A model generated the notes under the pieces. The model did not search any database and was not told where the DNA came from. It saw only the letters and a program-made list of their open reading frames with translations. A program made the translations under genes and the position numbers. From Trebouxia sp. TZW2008 (lineage: Eukaryota; Chlorophyta; Trebouxiophyceae; Trebouxiales; Trebouxiaceae), in assembly GCA_002118135.1 (NCBI GenBank), contig BDIU01000270.1, positions 21,784 through 85,783 of the forward strand: DNA of 64,000 nucleotides, in the 5' to 3' direction. Numbering within the stretch: the first letter of the stretch is position 1; every line of letters begins with the position of its first letter. Shown here piece after piece: positions 44,805 to 56,700 of the stretch.

Positions 44805-47800
44805 TTGCTCGCCCAATTTGGATTGGACGCTTTCGTTCAAGACATTCTGCTGCTTTCAGGTGTTCAGGAGGTGCACGTCGTCGGTGCGGGATGTGCAGGA
44901 CTGTCTGCGGCAGTGCAGTTGGCTGAAAAGCTGGAATCAGCATTCTGCGCAGGGCGAATCGTTATATACGTGTGGGACGGGACACTACAACGTTTCGGCT
45001 TGCGCAGACGCCGAGTGACTTTTCGTGCAACTGCAGATGATAACAGCGCTCCACAGGTCAGACTTGCTCTACACGACGTGGTCATACTCATGCCGACAGG
45101 CTGAAAGGCATGAGAGACCCCAAAGGACTATTCTCATTGCGCTTGCATTCTCTGTCAGGCATTTGCCGATCCGCAGCCGTTATTTGGCGACTCAAGCATT
45201 TATGATATGCAGGATGTGGCAGTGCAGAGGCAAGTTCTGTCTGCCACTCTGTCCTCAGAAACCCAGGCTGCCCTTTTCCCAGAGGAGCAGCAGCAATGCT
45301 GGGAGCATACCTACAGTGCATCTCGATCAGAGCTGCAGCAAGCGCTGTTGAGCCGTGCCCAGAGCCCAGAACTGAGGCAGCACATCTGCTTCAAGCCATA
45401 CCATTTGTCCCATGACATGCTGAGAACAATTGCTGCAAAGCCTGATGTCATCATCATTGGGGCAGATGGCGGCAACTCTACAGTCAGAAACGCGCTTGCA
45501 TTGGGAGAACACAGCTACACAGAAGAAGTATGATCAGCTCCATTGTATCAGTTTGCAGTTCAACAACACCGTCCCATGCAATCTAATAGTCCTGTTGCTC
45601 ATCAGCTGTGCGTGCTAGTGTGTTCTCCCACCTTTAGCTGGCATGTTCCCAACGTGGAGTGCAGTAGAGATTGCTGTTGCACAGTGCCTACATGTCTGTC
45701 TTGGCATGGCAACCAGCGTGCATGCACCCTGACAAAAGGCTGGTGCGCAGGACTCATGTATAATTGAGGTTGCTTACCAGATGACTGGAGAGCTAGCTTC
45801 AAGGATGCAGGAGTCTGTTGCCACCTCTCTTGTGCACACAGTTGGCCAGCGCGTCTTCCTGCACAATTTTGACTGCAAAGGTGAGCCTGATCATTCACCT
45901 TGATAGTCTGCATCGTTGAATCTGCCGTTGCGCCTTCCAGCTAACAATGCAAAAGGCACAAGCGTGCTTTACTGCAGTGGCAGCTCAGACCGCAATGGCC
46001 CCTAACAAAGCGCATGACCATCTTTGCTTGCTGCAATGGTCGCCGTTGCCGACTTGACCCCAACCTCATCCAGCTGCCTTCATCAAATTCCCTGGGCTGT
46101 GTTGAGTCACTCTTTCAAACAATCAGTGTGACAAGATAGTTTCTTGACGGTTAAAAGTAGCCTGGCGGCAGCAGGGTTGTGCGTCAAATACCTAGCATGT
46201 ACACTTTATAGGGTGATGAGAATTGTCACTGCTATACTGTTCCATTCCTGTGACATTGAACCTACTGATTGTTGGCTTGCCATATAGGTGGGCATGGCAG
46301 CATCACCATCAGAGTGACCCAAGAGGAGCTTGATGAGCTACCTCACTACAATGGTGTAGGTGTTGCAAGTTCCAAGCCAAACAACAGCACAGGTGGGGAG
46401 GTATTTGCACATCAAGCGCAAGCATTACCACCCCGTTAGGGCTATCAAACAGACAATGATCTTGCACAAACAGCATGCTCATGTTGATAGTCAGCAAGCT
46501 AGACCCCAGAAATGCTAGAACTGCTGCAAATCGTTGATCTGGGCTGACCCTTGCTGCTGACTGTTCAAACAAGTATGCTGTTGCAAGGTGCATGGCACAC
46601 GCTTCATACAACCGTGCCTGCTGTTTGCACTGTCTGGGCAAGCAGCAGGAATCTAGTAAAGACCATTGTCCAGGCAGGCCTGCAGACATTGTACAAAGTC
46701 TGTCAAACCCTGACAAGACTCACAGGTGCTTGTTGACTTTTGCAGGCAGCAAGCTAATCAAACAGCCATCCTTGTCAGCTGTGGCATTGTCAGACCTGAT
46801 TGACAGTGCACTGCACATCTATGGGGTTCCTGCCTCAGCTGTTAAGCACATCACCGGTCATCAGCATGTGCTTCGGCATGCATCCTTCTTTGGACGCAAG
46901 CTGTCTGCTGATGTTGAGGATGTGTCAACAGTGCTGCTGGTTGGGGATGCAGCAATGCAGGTATGAGCTGCAGCAGCAGTATTTTCTGATTGCTGCAAGT
47001 CTGTTCAGACGTCATCTGGTTGTTTTTGTGTATGAGCAGACTCAACGTTAGCAGAAACTGCATAACATTGGCATCTCTGCAGTGCTGTGGCTTTGAAGCA
47101 ATGCATTCAGTTGACTTGCACACAGCTGCCTTAGCATGATTTGCTACGTGCAATCTGAAGGTCACAATCAGTCTCGGCTGCAAAGTCACACCGTCCTTGC
47201 TTTTGCAAATTTTGACAGCACGTCACATTCACGTGCAAGTCTGTTCCATAATCTTGAGCAAGCCCATTACAAACATTTATGGCTGTGTAGGTTGAGTTTT
47301 GGCCAGGAAGGGGCATCAGCACAGCCTTTGTTTCAGCCCACGTTGCTACTTCTGCACTACTTTCCAGCATGACAAATGACTCAGCTCAGCCCTGTTTTGC
47401 TGTCAAGCCAGCACACCTCAGGGAATTTTCCCGCCTAATGACGCGCACAGCAGAAATGGCGGGAAAGTTTCCCTCCATGGATGTTCTCAGCGTGCCACCG
47501 CCAAATGCCAGCTGGGCAGCAGTGGCCACCATGCCGCCTGAGGCTGTTGTGCATGCTTTGATGGAGCAAATTTGTAATCGTGGCGCCACAGCTGCGGACC
47601 ACCTCTGGCCGGTTCTGCCAAGCCACGCTTTGATTGAGTCAAAGCTGCGCCAGATGCTTCCAGACAAGGTGCATGTGCTTCGGCGCATGCTCAGAGATGG
47701 CCCTTGGCCTGGTGAAGCGGCTATCGTCATGAAGCCCCTGAATCTCCCTCCGTTTCTGTCCCGCCAAAGCATCCACAGCGGGCCTAGCCCTGTTCAAAAT

Positions 47801-49372
47801 GCAGCATCCCTTTCAGCACCCGTCAGCAGCAAGGCCACTGGTGCTGGCACTAGCCAGCGCTATGTTAATGAACAGCAGACTTCCTCCTCTTCTGTCCATC
47901 AAGCATCTTCACAGGCAAGCTCCCCCAGCCAGAAACCAGAGGCTGCACACTCCTGCCAAAATTCAAACAGCTCACTCTCAAATGCCACCAACAGCACCTC
48001 TTCCAGACACTCCAGTTCACACGTTTCTTGCGACACTGCATCCAGCAAGGGCAAGTCATCCAAAGGCACTTTGGCACACAGTGACTCAGCAACAAGCAGT
48101 ACAAGTTGCCAGACCACTGACAGCTCTATACAGTCTGACATAGACGCCAAGATAGCTGTGCTCAGCAAGTGGGGACAGCCACTGCCACAGCTTCTTGCGC
48201 AGGCTGCCGAGCAGTCCTCCCTGCCAAAAGCGCCTGCTGCCTCAAAAATGGCGCCAAGGCGCCTGGTCATCAAGAAGAAGAAGAAGAAGAAGACAGGGTC
48301 ACTATCCAGGAAGCACAGCACAAGGTTGACGCAGGTACTACCTGAGCCAGCTTCCCCCCAAACCAGCCTGCAGCCTGAGACTAGCACTGCCGCTCAAACT
48401 CTGAATTTGAAATTGCCTGCCAAGGAACCTTCGTCACGCAGCTTAGCACAGCAGACACAGCAGGCTCTTCTTGACAGGCAAAGTCAGTCACAGGCTCAGC
48501 TGGCTTCAGCTCAGATGCCGTCCTTGACCACACCACCGCAAACACCTTCTCCAAGCGCTGAGACACATCGCTCTCAACCTCACAGAGCATTGCTAGCTTC
48601 AAAGCCTCAAGAACTGTCATTAGCTTCAGAGGCTCACAAAGCATTGTTAGCTTCCGAGCCTCAAAGAGGCCTGCTAGTTTCCGAGCCTCAAAGATCACCA
48701 GAATCTTCAGAGGCTCAAAGAGCATTGCTAGCTTCAGACCAAAGGCGCATACTGCCTGATCCACCCTCAGTACAGCAACAGCAGCTTCGGCGGGAAGCTG
48801 CAGCTGCTCCACAGCTGCACCAACATGCTCAACTGACACCTGACACTGAGCAGCAAAATGTGGCTCAGCCATCCTTAGCTCAGCCAAGGGAGCTGCAGAT
48901 GTGGCCTCATGTGCGGAACTTCAGTGTGCCCTTGCAGTCAGTAGCACCTGTCACTCATGCATCACTCAAGGTCGCGTTTGATAGCTCATCAACTGTACCT
49001 CAGCAACCCTTGGCTTCTACACAGACACACAGACAGAGGCCCACTGAACGGCCACCACAGGCTGAAGCTCTGAGAAAGGTACACTCACAGCGCATGACTC
49101 AGCCTGCGAGCTTGAGTCAGTCCCGTGAGCTCAGACAGGTGCAGTCTCAGGGCGCGAGCAGAGAGCCCTTAGCAGATTTGAATTTTGGGCAGCAAGCACA
49201 GCCTGAGCTGAGCATCAAAGCAGGCAAAGCGTATGAGCAGCGCACGCCAGACTGGATTGGGAACAGTGCTGCTTTGCAAACTGCTACAGGACAGCAGAAG
49301 CAGCTGCTTTGGCAAACACCACATGCTTCTGATAAATGGTGTGTGCAAGGTACGCAGCACATTCAGCTGTGA
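44805..49372 (+). CDS. FAD-dependent monooxygenase-like protein with long disordered tail
   Basis: Exons 44805-45056, 45159-45527, 45751-45880, 46288-46353, 46746-46960 and 47291-49372 keep phase, about 1037 aa. The 5' end is unsettled: 44805 is a TTG in an open frame, and a true start or first exon may lie upstream. The flavoprotein marks are complete. VHVVGAGCAGLSAAVQLAEK is the dinucleotide-binding GxGxxG, DVIIIGADGGNSTVRNAL is the second motif, LLVGDAAMQ (Asp340) contacts FAD ribityl, and VEFWPGRGISTAF follows as in group A hydroxylases. The last exon continues in frame into ~670 residues rich in Ser, Gln and Ala, with a seven-Lys run and repeats of ALLASEPQ type (about 48590-48750). The substrate is unknown. 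The tail and Lys run suggest nuclear or scaffold binding, an inference. The fusion is supported by an uninterrupted 694-codon frame. Confidence 0.8.
48580..48760 (+). repeat. Coding repeat (ALLAS-x-PQ units) in FAD protein tail
   Basis: Five or six units of roughly 30 nt, with core TCAAAGAGCATTGCTAGCTT or variants, encode HRALLASKPQ, HKALLASEPQ, RGLLVSEPQ and RALLASDQR. They are imperfect and in frame. Confidence 0.8.
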
Positions 49373-51069
49373 CACTAAGTCTTGTCTGCTTTTTGCTGTT
49401 GAGACTGCTTTGCTCATCGTGCATGCATATGCCTAACGCTCAAGCTGATCACAATTGCATGGACACTGCCAGTGACACACTGCTCATTGAACCTCAATGT
49501 TTTGTCTGCGCATCACAAAATCTTACAGCAGTGGCCAAACTTCACGCTTGCAAAAGGACTTTCCACAATGCGAAATGGCACGTTGTGGGGGGTGCAGCAA
49601 TTGAAGGCACTGGGCAACACCAGTGGACATGTTGTAAGATCTGTAAAGAGGACTTGACTTGGCCATGTAGCGTCGTGTGTAAACGCAGGTAATGCTCTGT
49701 TTGGATGGTGGGAGCTAGGCTCTGCACTAGTCGGCGATCTGCCTGATCTGCAGACTGCCAAACAGAATCCTTTGGCATGAGTGCACACCTTGACATCTCA
49801 TCAAACTTTTCTGTGGTCTGGACTGCGTTGTAACCTCAAACAGAAGCAAAGAACGGCCAGCTCAGCAGAAGGGCTTGCCTTGAGCACCAGATGACTGCCA
49901 ACTGGCTAACCAGATAGCCCAAAACTTCTGGACCTTGACAACTGCATGCATTGGCATTCCTGTTATGTGTTGTACCAGCTGCTGTGTATGCACTGAGCAT
50001 GCATCCAAGGCAGATCTGACTTTCAGAATGACTGATGACAGCATTGATACTGCTGGCAGACTCTTTTGCACTTGTAGCTTTGCTTGTTAAGCATTGCTTG
50101 TAGATTTCAATTTCATGAATTGTCTGCAGGACAAGTATACAATTTGCTTGAAGTTTTGAAGCTGATATGCTGTGATGATGAATGAGTTTCAAAGTTTGAA
50201 CCCATTGTGGGGCAGTGTAAACTGTTGTACGCTCTTCTCTGTGCAAGTTTGACACCTCAAATTTGAAAATGCTGTGATGATACAACATGCATGTACAGCA
50301 TGAAGAAAAGCATGTGCTTTGATGCAATATTGCACCCCTTCAGCTTCACATTGGAAGCTACGTTCTCAAGGCCACCTGCTCAAGGCCAAAGGGCTTTGGT
50401 CTTTCAGACCCAGACTGAACCTTAGTACTGCATCTGAAGCTTCTGACGTGTTGCATCGTCTTCCTCATGAGTCTCAAATGCGTAAGCATGGGTGCCAGCC
50501 TTTTGCAGCAGCTGCTGGTATGAGTGGCGAATCTTGTCTTGTCTGGACAAACACATTGTGGTCACATTTTGGAGCTTTATCTGGATCTGCAGCTCAACTT
50601 TAAATTTGCCATCATTTGGTTTGCGCTGAAGCTCAAGCACTTTGTGGCGGAAGCTGTTGACTCTAACGTGACGTGAGGTTGTACGTGAGCCAAGTTCAGG
50701 TGCATTTAGCCTGCGACGGTTGATGCAAACCCCTGCATGCAAGGTACTGCTTGACCTGCTTATCATCTGCAATGCTGTCAGGCTCTTGGTCAGGTCAAAA
50801 CTCGACTCATCAAACCGGGACTGCAAGGATCCCACACGCCAGCGGGGTTCACAGATTTTGAGTTTTTCATGGTAAAATTGTTCTTAATCCACTCTGACTA
50901 ATGCATATCTGCTAACGTTACCCCGATGGCGCTGCGTTGCGCTGCCGACATCGCTGATCTACTTCAAACAACTGCTCAGGAACTGTATTGACGCAAGTGC
51001 CGCCTGTGCAATCGAAGCCAGTTTGGTGCAGCTTGCTACAGCTGCAGTCGCAACATTACCAGCGTCGCC
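49373..51069. other. Intergenic between FAD and S28 genes
   Basis: The FAD gene 3' UTR and the S28 promoter should lie here. Apart from the minus-strand frame at 50422-50883, nothing convincing was found. A plus frame at 49501-49690 is Cys-rich but unsupported. Confidence 0.4.
50422..50883 (-). CDS. Unassigned open frame, possibly an exon or element fragment
   Basis: A 154-codon stretch without ATG reads like real protein: EQFYHEKLKICEPRWRVGSL, QSRFDESSFDLTKSLTAL, then NDGKFKVELQIQIKLQNV and LSRQDKIRHSYQQLLQKA, to a stop at 50422. A TAA precedes it directly. It could be a single exon of an unlisted minus-strand gene or a remnant of a mobile element. No family is recognised. Confidence 0.35.
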   Translation of the reverse strand, partial: EQFYHEKLKICEPRWRVGSLQSRFDESSFDLTKSLTALQMISRSSSTLHAGVCINRRRLNAPELGSRTTSRHVRVNSFRHKVLELQRKPNDGKFKVELQIQIKLQNVTTMCLSRQDKIRHSYQQLLQKAGTHAYAFETHEEDDATRQKLQMQY

Positions 51070-53727
51070 ATGCAGTCGCGTATCTTGCAGTGCGTCTTAA
51101 TACAAGCGATAGCGCTGATGACTTTTGGTCACGGCGTGTATGCTCTGCGAGGCTTCAGAGCCATCGACAAAGCAGCGTCTCACGCCTTGACCGTGTCTCC
51201 GCAGACGACATCTTACGGCCAGCCTGTTGTTCAAACAGGATCAAAAAGCGTTTCGGTGGACCATTTCGGCTCTGTACGTCTATGCACCTTTGCTGAATGC
51301 TCATGATGCGTTTTTGCTTGAACTTTAATGCCTGTAAGACAAGCACGATCAGACTTGTCTACCAAAAATTGTTTGCAGACCTGCGACAACGCTGATCACA
51401 GTCGTGACTGCGCAGGTCCAGTACACAAGGAACGACACTTTCGAGCAGCGCTTCCATCTCTTCTGGCCCAAAGACAAGCCCAACGACACGTCTCCCATAT
51501 TCCTGTTTTGCGGCCAGGAGGAGACCCTGGAGCGAGTGTTTGCTCCCGCGGTTGCAGTCACCGACACCGCATGCACAGCAACATACACGCTCGACTCGTC
51601 ACCCGTGTGCTGCTTATTGCTGCACGAGCAGTATTCGCTAGCTTTGCACAGCCCCGGATACGTCGCCACCCGCAATGCCGGGCGCAGGACCTTGCCAGTG
51701 AAACATTTAAATTTTGAATTGCTCGTGCAGGGAAAGTGGTGCGGGCGCTGGCTGGTACTCTTTGGTTGCTAACGCCACAGGAGCTTTACAAATCTGGCCT
51801 GAGCACCGCTACTACGCAGATTCTCCTCCCTACCTGCCTGATGACGACTTTGCGCACTTCACCATTGAGCAGGCACTGGTTGATCACATCGAGCTTGTGC
51901 TGTATGTCCAAGCCCTGACAAACCTGACCAGATCTCCCGTCATTGCCATTGGCTCAAGCTACAGTAAGCACACTGTCCTCCACTCATTCACGTACAATTC
52001 CGTGGAACTGCTGTCCTGTGCACTTGCTGCTTCAGCATGGATGTCAGTCAAAGTGAAAGCTGGATAAATCGCAAGCCTACAAAGGCTCATGTTTGGTCCA
52101 TGACGTCATGGCGTGTGACAACCTCAGACACGCATCTGTTTGTAGCCGTTCAAGGGGCCTGCACTGATCAAACTGTCATGCAATTGGAAAGACATTATGC
52201 TTGTAATGATTTGTACATCTGTCTGTTGTTGCATCTACGAGCTTGCCAGTACAGCTGCTTAGTGCACACAGCAGCGGTGAGTCCTGCTTGCCTCAAAGCA
52301 GTGCTGTCCAAGGTCATGTTGTTTTCAAACAACTTCTGCTGTTTCAGGTGGCCAGATTGCACAATGGCTACGCATGCGCTACCCAGACGTCATTGCTGGT
52401 GCTATCTCCTCGTCACCAACTTCCTTTGGCTGCCCTGGTCTGGGCCTGGTGAGCTGCATTGCCTGTTCTGCTTTGTCTCTACTGCCCAAACAACAGAGGC
52501 AAACCAGACAGCAACACTTCATGCCAAGACAGTAACACTTCATGCCATCCTCATGACGCTTAACACCTTGAAGCACCTTGCACTGTTCAGCGCACTGTGC
52601 GCTAGCTGGCCGCACTGCATTGACGTCATGCTGTGTGGACTGTATTGCCATGCATAGCAACGCCCTGCATGCTCACACTTGCCATGGTATGCATGATTGG
52701 TTTGAGGGGTTTTTACCTACTGCTGTGGATGCTTTCCTTTGGATTGGCATGAGCATTGTGGTACGCAGGACGCCAGCTATCACCCACATGGCTTTCCAAA
52801 GAGTGGCGTGACGTGCATGCATTTGCTGAAAAGTTTGAGCTGACGGTGATGCATTAAAAGCAGGCATTAAATTGTTGAATGGGGTATGCAGGACCCTAGC
52901 TATGACCCATATGGCGTTGCCAAAACTGCCACTTTTGCAGCCTCATCAGCCGGAGGTTCAGCGCCTGCCTGTGCTACCAATGTGCAGAACTTCTTCCAAA
53001 CCATTCTCGCCCTGGCAGGCAATTCTTCAGGGCTTGATGACATCAACACGAACATGGGTCTGTGCCCCAATTCTCAAGTCAACTCCCTTGATGACGTGAA
53101 CTCAACACTGGCCAAGTATGTCATGACCCAGTGGATCAGTGGGGTAAGTACTTACTAGGGCTCTCAGCTGCTCAATGTGTTGATGACTTGTGTTCACTTG
53201 CAATCATGCACAAGCTTTGCAGAGGCTCATTGCTAGGTGCAGCTATCTGCAGCAGATCATACTGTTCTTCTGCTCAGCCCGGCCTGGCCCTGCTCTGGAA
53301 AGAGCCCTCTCTGCAGCTGTCCCACTCATTCACCAACACTGTGTCTTGCTGTGCTCCGCTTACTTGCCATCAGCACAGTCATGAAATCCTTGCCTTCAGC
53401 ACAGTCATGCAAGCGCCCTTGCTATGCACCAGCTTGCACTACAGCAGTCGTGATTGCATGCTTGCAGCAGCACTCTGCCTCACCATCATTACCGTTCTAT
53501 CTGCTGTTCTTGCCGCTGCTGCTGTTGCTGCACACTGCTGTATTCTAAGTCAGCACAGCGCCTGTCTGAAGCACAGACACGATCGCAGCAGCAGTAAGCT
53601 CAAACATATCAATGTCACACGCCCAGCATCTTCAAAACCTTGGCCACAACATGTACACAGCAAAAGTAATATTGCCCTCCTGCTTTGCATAGAAACGCTG
53701 ACATGAAGCCATTGGACATTGCTCATA

Positions 53728-53758
<31 letters not shown>

Positions 53759-56700
53759 AGCACGACGCTGTACCCTTAGTAAACACAGTGCCTGTCTGAG
53801 GCGCAAACACAAGCGCAGCAGCAGTAAGCTCAAACACATCAATGTCACGCGCCCAGCATCTTCAAGACCTTTGCCACATGTACACAGCAACATGTGTAGC
53901 ATTAATCCCCTTCCTTAGACTTCTCTGCTGATATGGAGTCACTCAACATGACTCAAACAACATTGCATGGTTCAACCTGCTATGCCTGCTATGTCAGACG
54001 CAACAAGGCACACATCAAACTTGTTACTGACTTCAGGCCTGATATTTTCCCACATTTGCAGGTTCGACATCAGATGCGGCCTGAGCCTGATGCTGACTTC
54101 TGGTTGTGCAGGCAAGCTATGACATTGCTGTGCAGTAGCTTGTTGCTATGTGGGCACAGCACAGTTCATGTGTAAAGGGTGTATAGTTTTTGCATTGAGA
54201 CTGTGCTGTGCAGGCACAAACAACCTTATTCAATCAAATGCACAGGGTGTGCAATGACTCTTTGCTGTGTAGGCACAATACAACTCACCCCAAGAGGCCA
54301 ACAAGAATGTGCCTAGAATGCTGTGTGCAATGGCTTTTGCTGTGCAATGACTTTTGCTGTGCGATGACCCTGTGCTGTGTAGGCACAAAACAACTCACCC
54401 CAAGAGGATGGGAAGGGTGTGCCAAGCTACCTTGTGCGTGTGGCATGTGAGCATCTGGTTGGTGCAAGCACGGATGTAGGTACAGCATGCCTGATCTCTG
54501 CTCTATAATGACCCTGTTGTGTGCAGGCACAATACAACTCACCCCAAGAGGATGGAAAGGGTGTGCCTGGGTACCGTGTGCGTGTGGCATGTGAGCACCT
54601 GGCTGATGCAAGCTTAGCAGGAGATGAGCTGCTGATGTCCATGGTGGAGGCTCTGACAGTGTTTGACCAGAACGCCAGTATTGCTAATGGATGCCTGGAT
54701 ATCACAGGTAGGCATTCTGTACTGAGACCAGCACTGCAGTGTTACTGTATTGACACTACATCGACGCGGTCAAACTATACTCATACTGTACTGACTCTAG
54801 GTTGATGCTGATGTCCATGGTGGAGGCTCTGGCCGTGTTTGATCAGAATGCCAGTATTGCCAATACAACTCACCCCAGAAGAGGGGTCCGCCAGCACCCC
54901 ACACACTGGTTTTGTTGGTGCAAATAAGTATATTGGCAACAAATAGATGTCACTATTTCCCAACCCCAAGAGCCCCCCTCCTTCCCCTATTCCCATAGCA
55001 GAGAGGCTCGCTAGCACCCTTGAAGGCATCTCACCCACGCTTCCTCTGCCTTTTGTGGTCGAGCTCTCATGCATTGTCACTCTTCTTCTTCACCTTCTTT
55101 CAGGGTCACCCTGAGAACACTGTTTTCATCCCAACCCCGCAGAGGCGCCTACAAGCGCCCCTATCTGCATCACAATCATGCTTCTTCATCTTTTGCTACT
55201 GCTTTCAGGGTCCCCTCCCAACCTCGAGAACACCCCCCCAGCAGAGGGGCCTGCCAGCTCCCTTAATGACACGGTCCCCGCAGCTGCTCCAGAGATTGCT
55301 GGAGAGCCCGAAACTAGCACCAAGGCTACAAGCCCACAGACTTCTGATGACAAATTTGCATATCAGGTGAGCACAGATTGCCTACAGTTTGTGGGCTTGT
55401 TGCACATTTCCTCACTTGAGTGTTATAGACTGGCATACTTACATTCATTCTAGACGTGTGCTAGACAAGCCTAGCAGGCCCGGCTAGGACATACTTGAGC
55501 AGTCAGCTGTCTCCATACTTACATGCACCAAATCTATATGCCCACAGACTTCTGATGATAAGTTTGCATGCCAAGTGAGCACAGATGGCCTGCATTTTCT
55601 CATGTCTTGAACATGTGCAAAGCCAACAGACTTTGGATGGAAGGCTTGCACATGAGTTGGCATAGGGTTTCTTACTTTGTCTCAATTGATCATGCGTTCA
55701 ATATAGGCGCACTCCAACTGAGACTGCTTTCATTAGCTGTGCAAGCAGGATTGCAGGCAGGCCTTCAAATAATATAGAGGCATACTGAAATGCTGAATCC
55801 TTTGCATGAAGCATGGCCCTCATGAAAGCCACACACAGCAAGTGCATGGCATCAAAGCTTGTTCCTCTGATCTTTGCCAATATTTCAGTGTGTTGCCTGT
55901 TGGGTCTGTGAGCTTGTGAATGCTACCTGCAGGTGTGCAACCAGGACACCACCCCTATTTCGTCTGACGGAGGTACTGCCCCACATGTCTGTCACCATTT
56001 CTGTGATTTTTGTGTTGTGTCTTTGAGTATTGTGTTTGAGTGCACGCGAGTGCATGCCTACATTATGTTGCTGTGGTCGGGGCATTCATTTGGGTGCAAG
56101 TGGACGCAAGTTTGCTTGCCTGGTTCGTGGTCTGTCCAGGCACATGCATATATCTATGCTGCTCTCAATCTCTACTGACACATGATACTGTTTGCCTCCT
56201 GCTGCTGCTGCTGCTGCTGCTGCTGTCACTGTTTCACATGCCGCTGCCTGTCAAAGGCTATATGCACATACAGTAGCAGATAGGATCAGGGCCATGCATT
56301 GAATTTCCTTCAAGTTGACCCATGCCATGCATGCATACATGGGCACCTGCGTTTATAAACTCTAATTAGTTTCACTAAATCACTAATTAGTGAATGTCCA
56401 CCTGCCTCTTTGTTTGCATGTTGCGGTGCAAAAGTATGTGGTAAACTGAAAGGCGTGGTACGTGCGTGCAGTGACAGACATGTTCTACAACAAGCCGTTC
56501 TCCTTGGACGACAATGATGCAGAGTGTGTGGCTCGCTGGGGAATTCATGCCCAGTACAACTGGGCTGCATACAAGTAGGTTCTGTAGCTAAATCTGCTGC
56601 TTCAGTGCAGCGTAAGGTTATACAAACCTTCAAGCGTCATGAAACTGCATGCAGCACTTCAAGCAGCCACAAATACCCTGTTGCCTGCCCTACACGATGC

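Noticed and set aside
47386..48887. Minus-strand frames of 128, 162 and 168 codons
   Set aside because: All are antisense to the long final exon of the FAD gene, which has a 694-codon uninterrupted frame.
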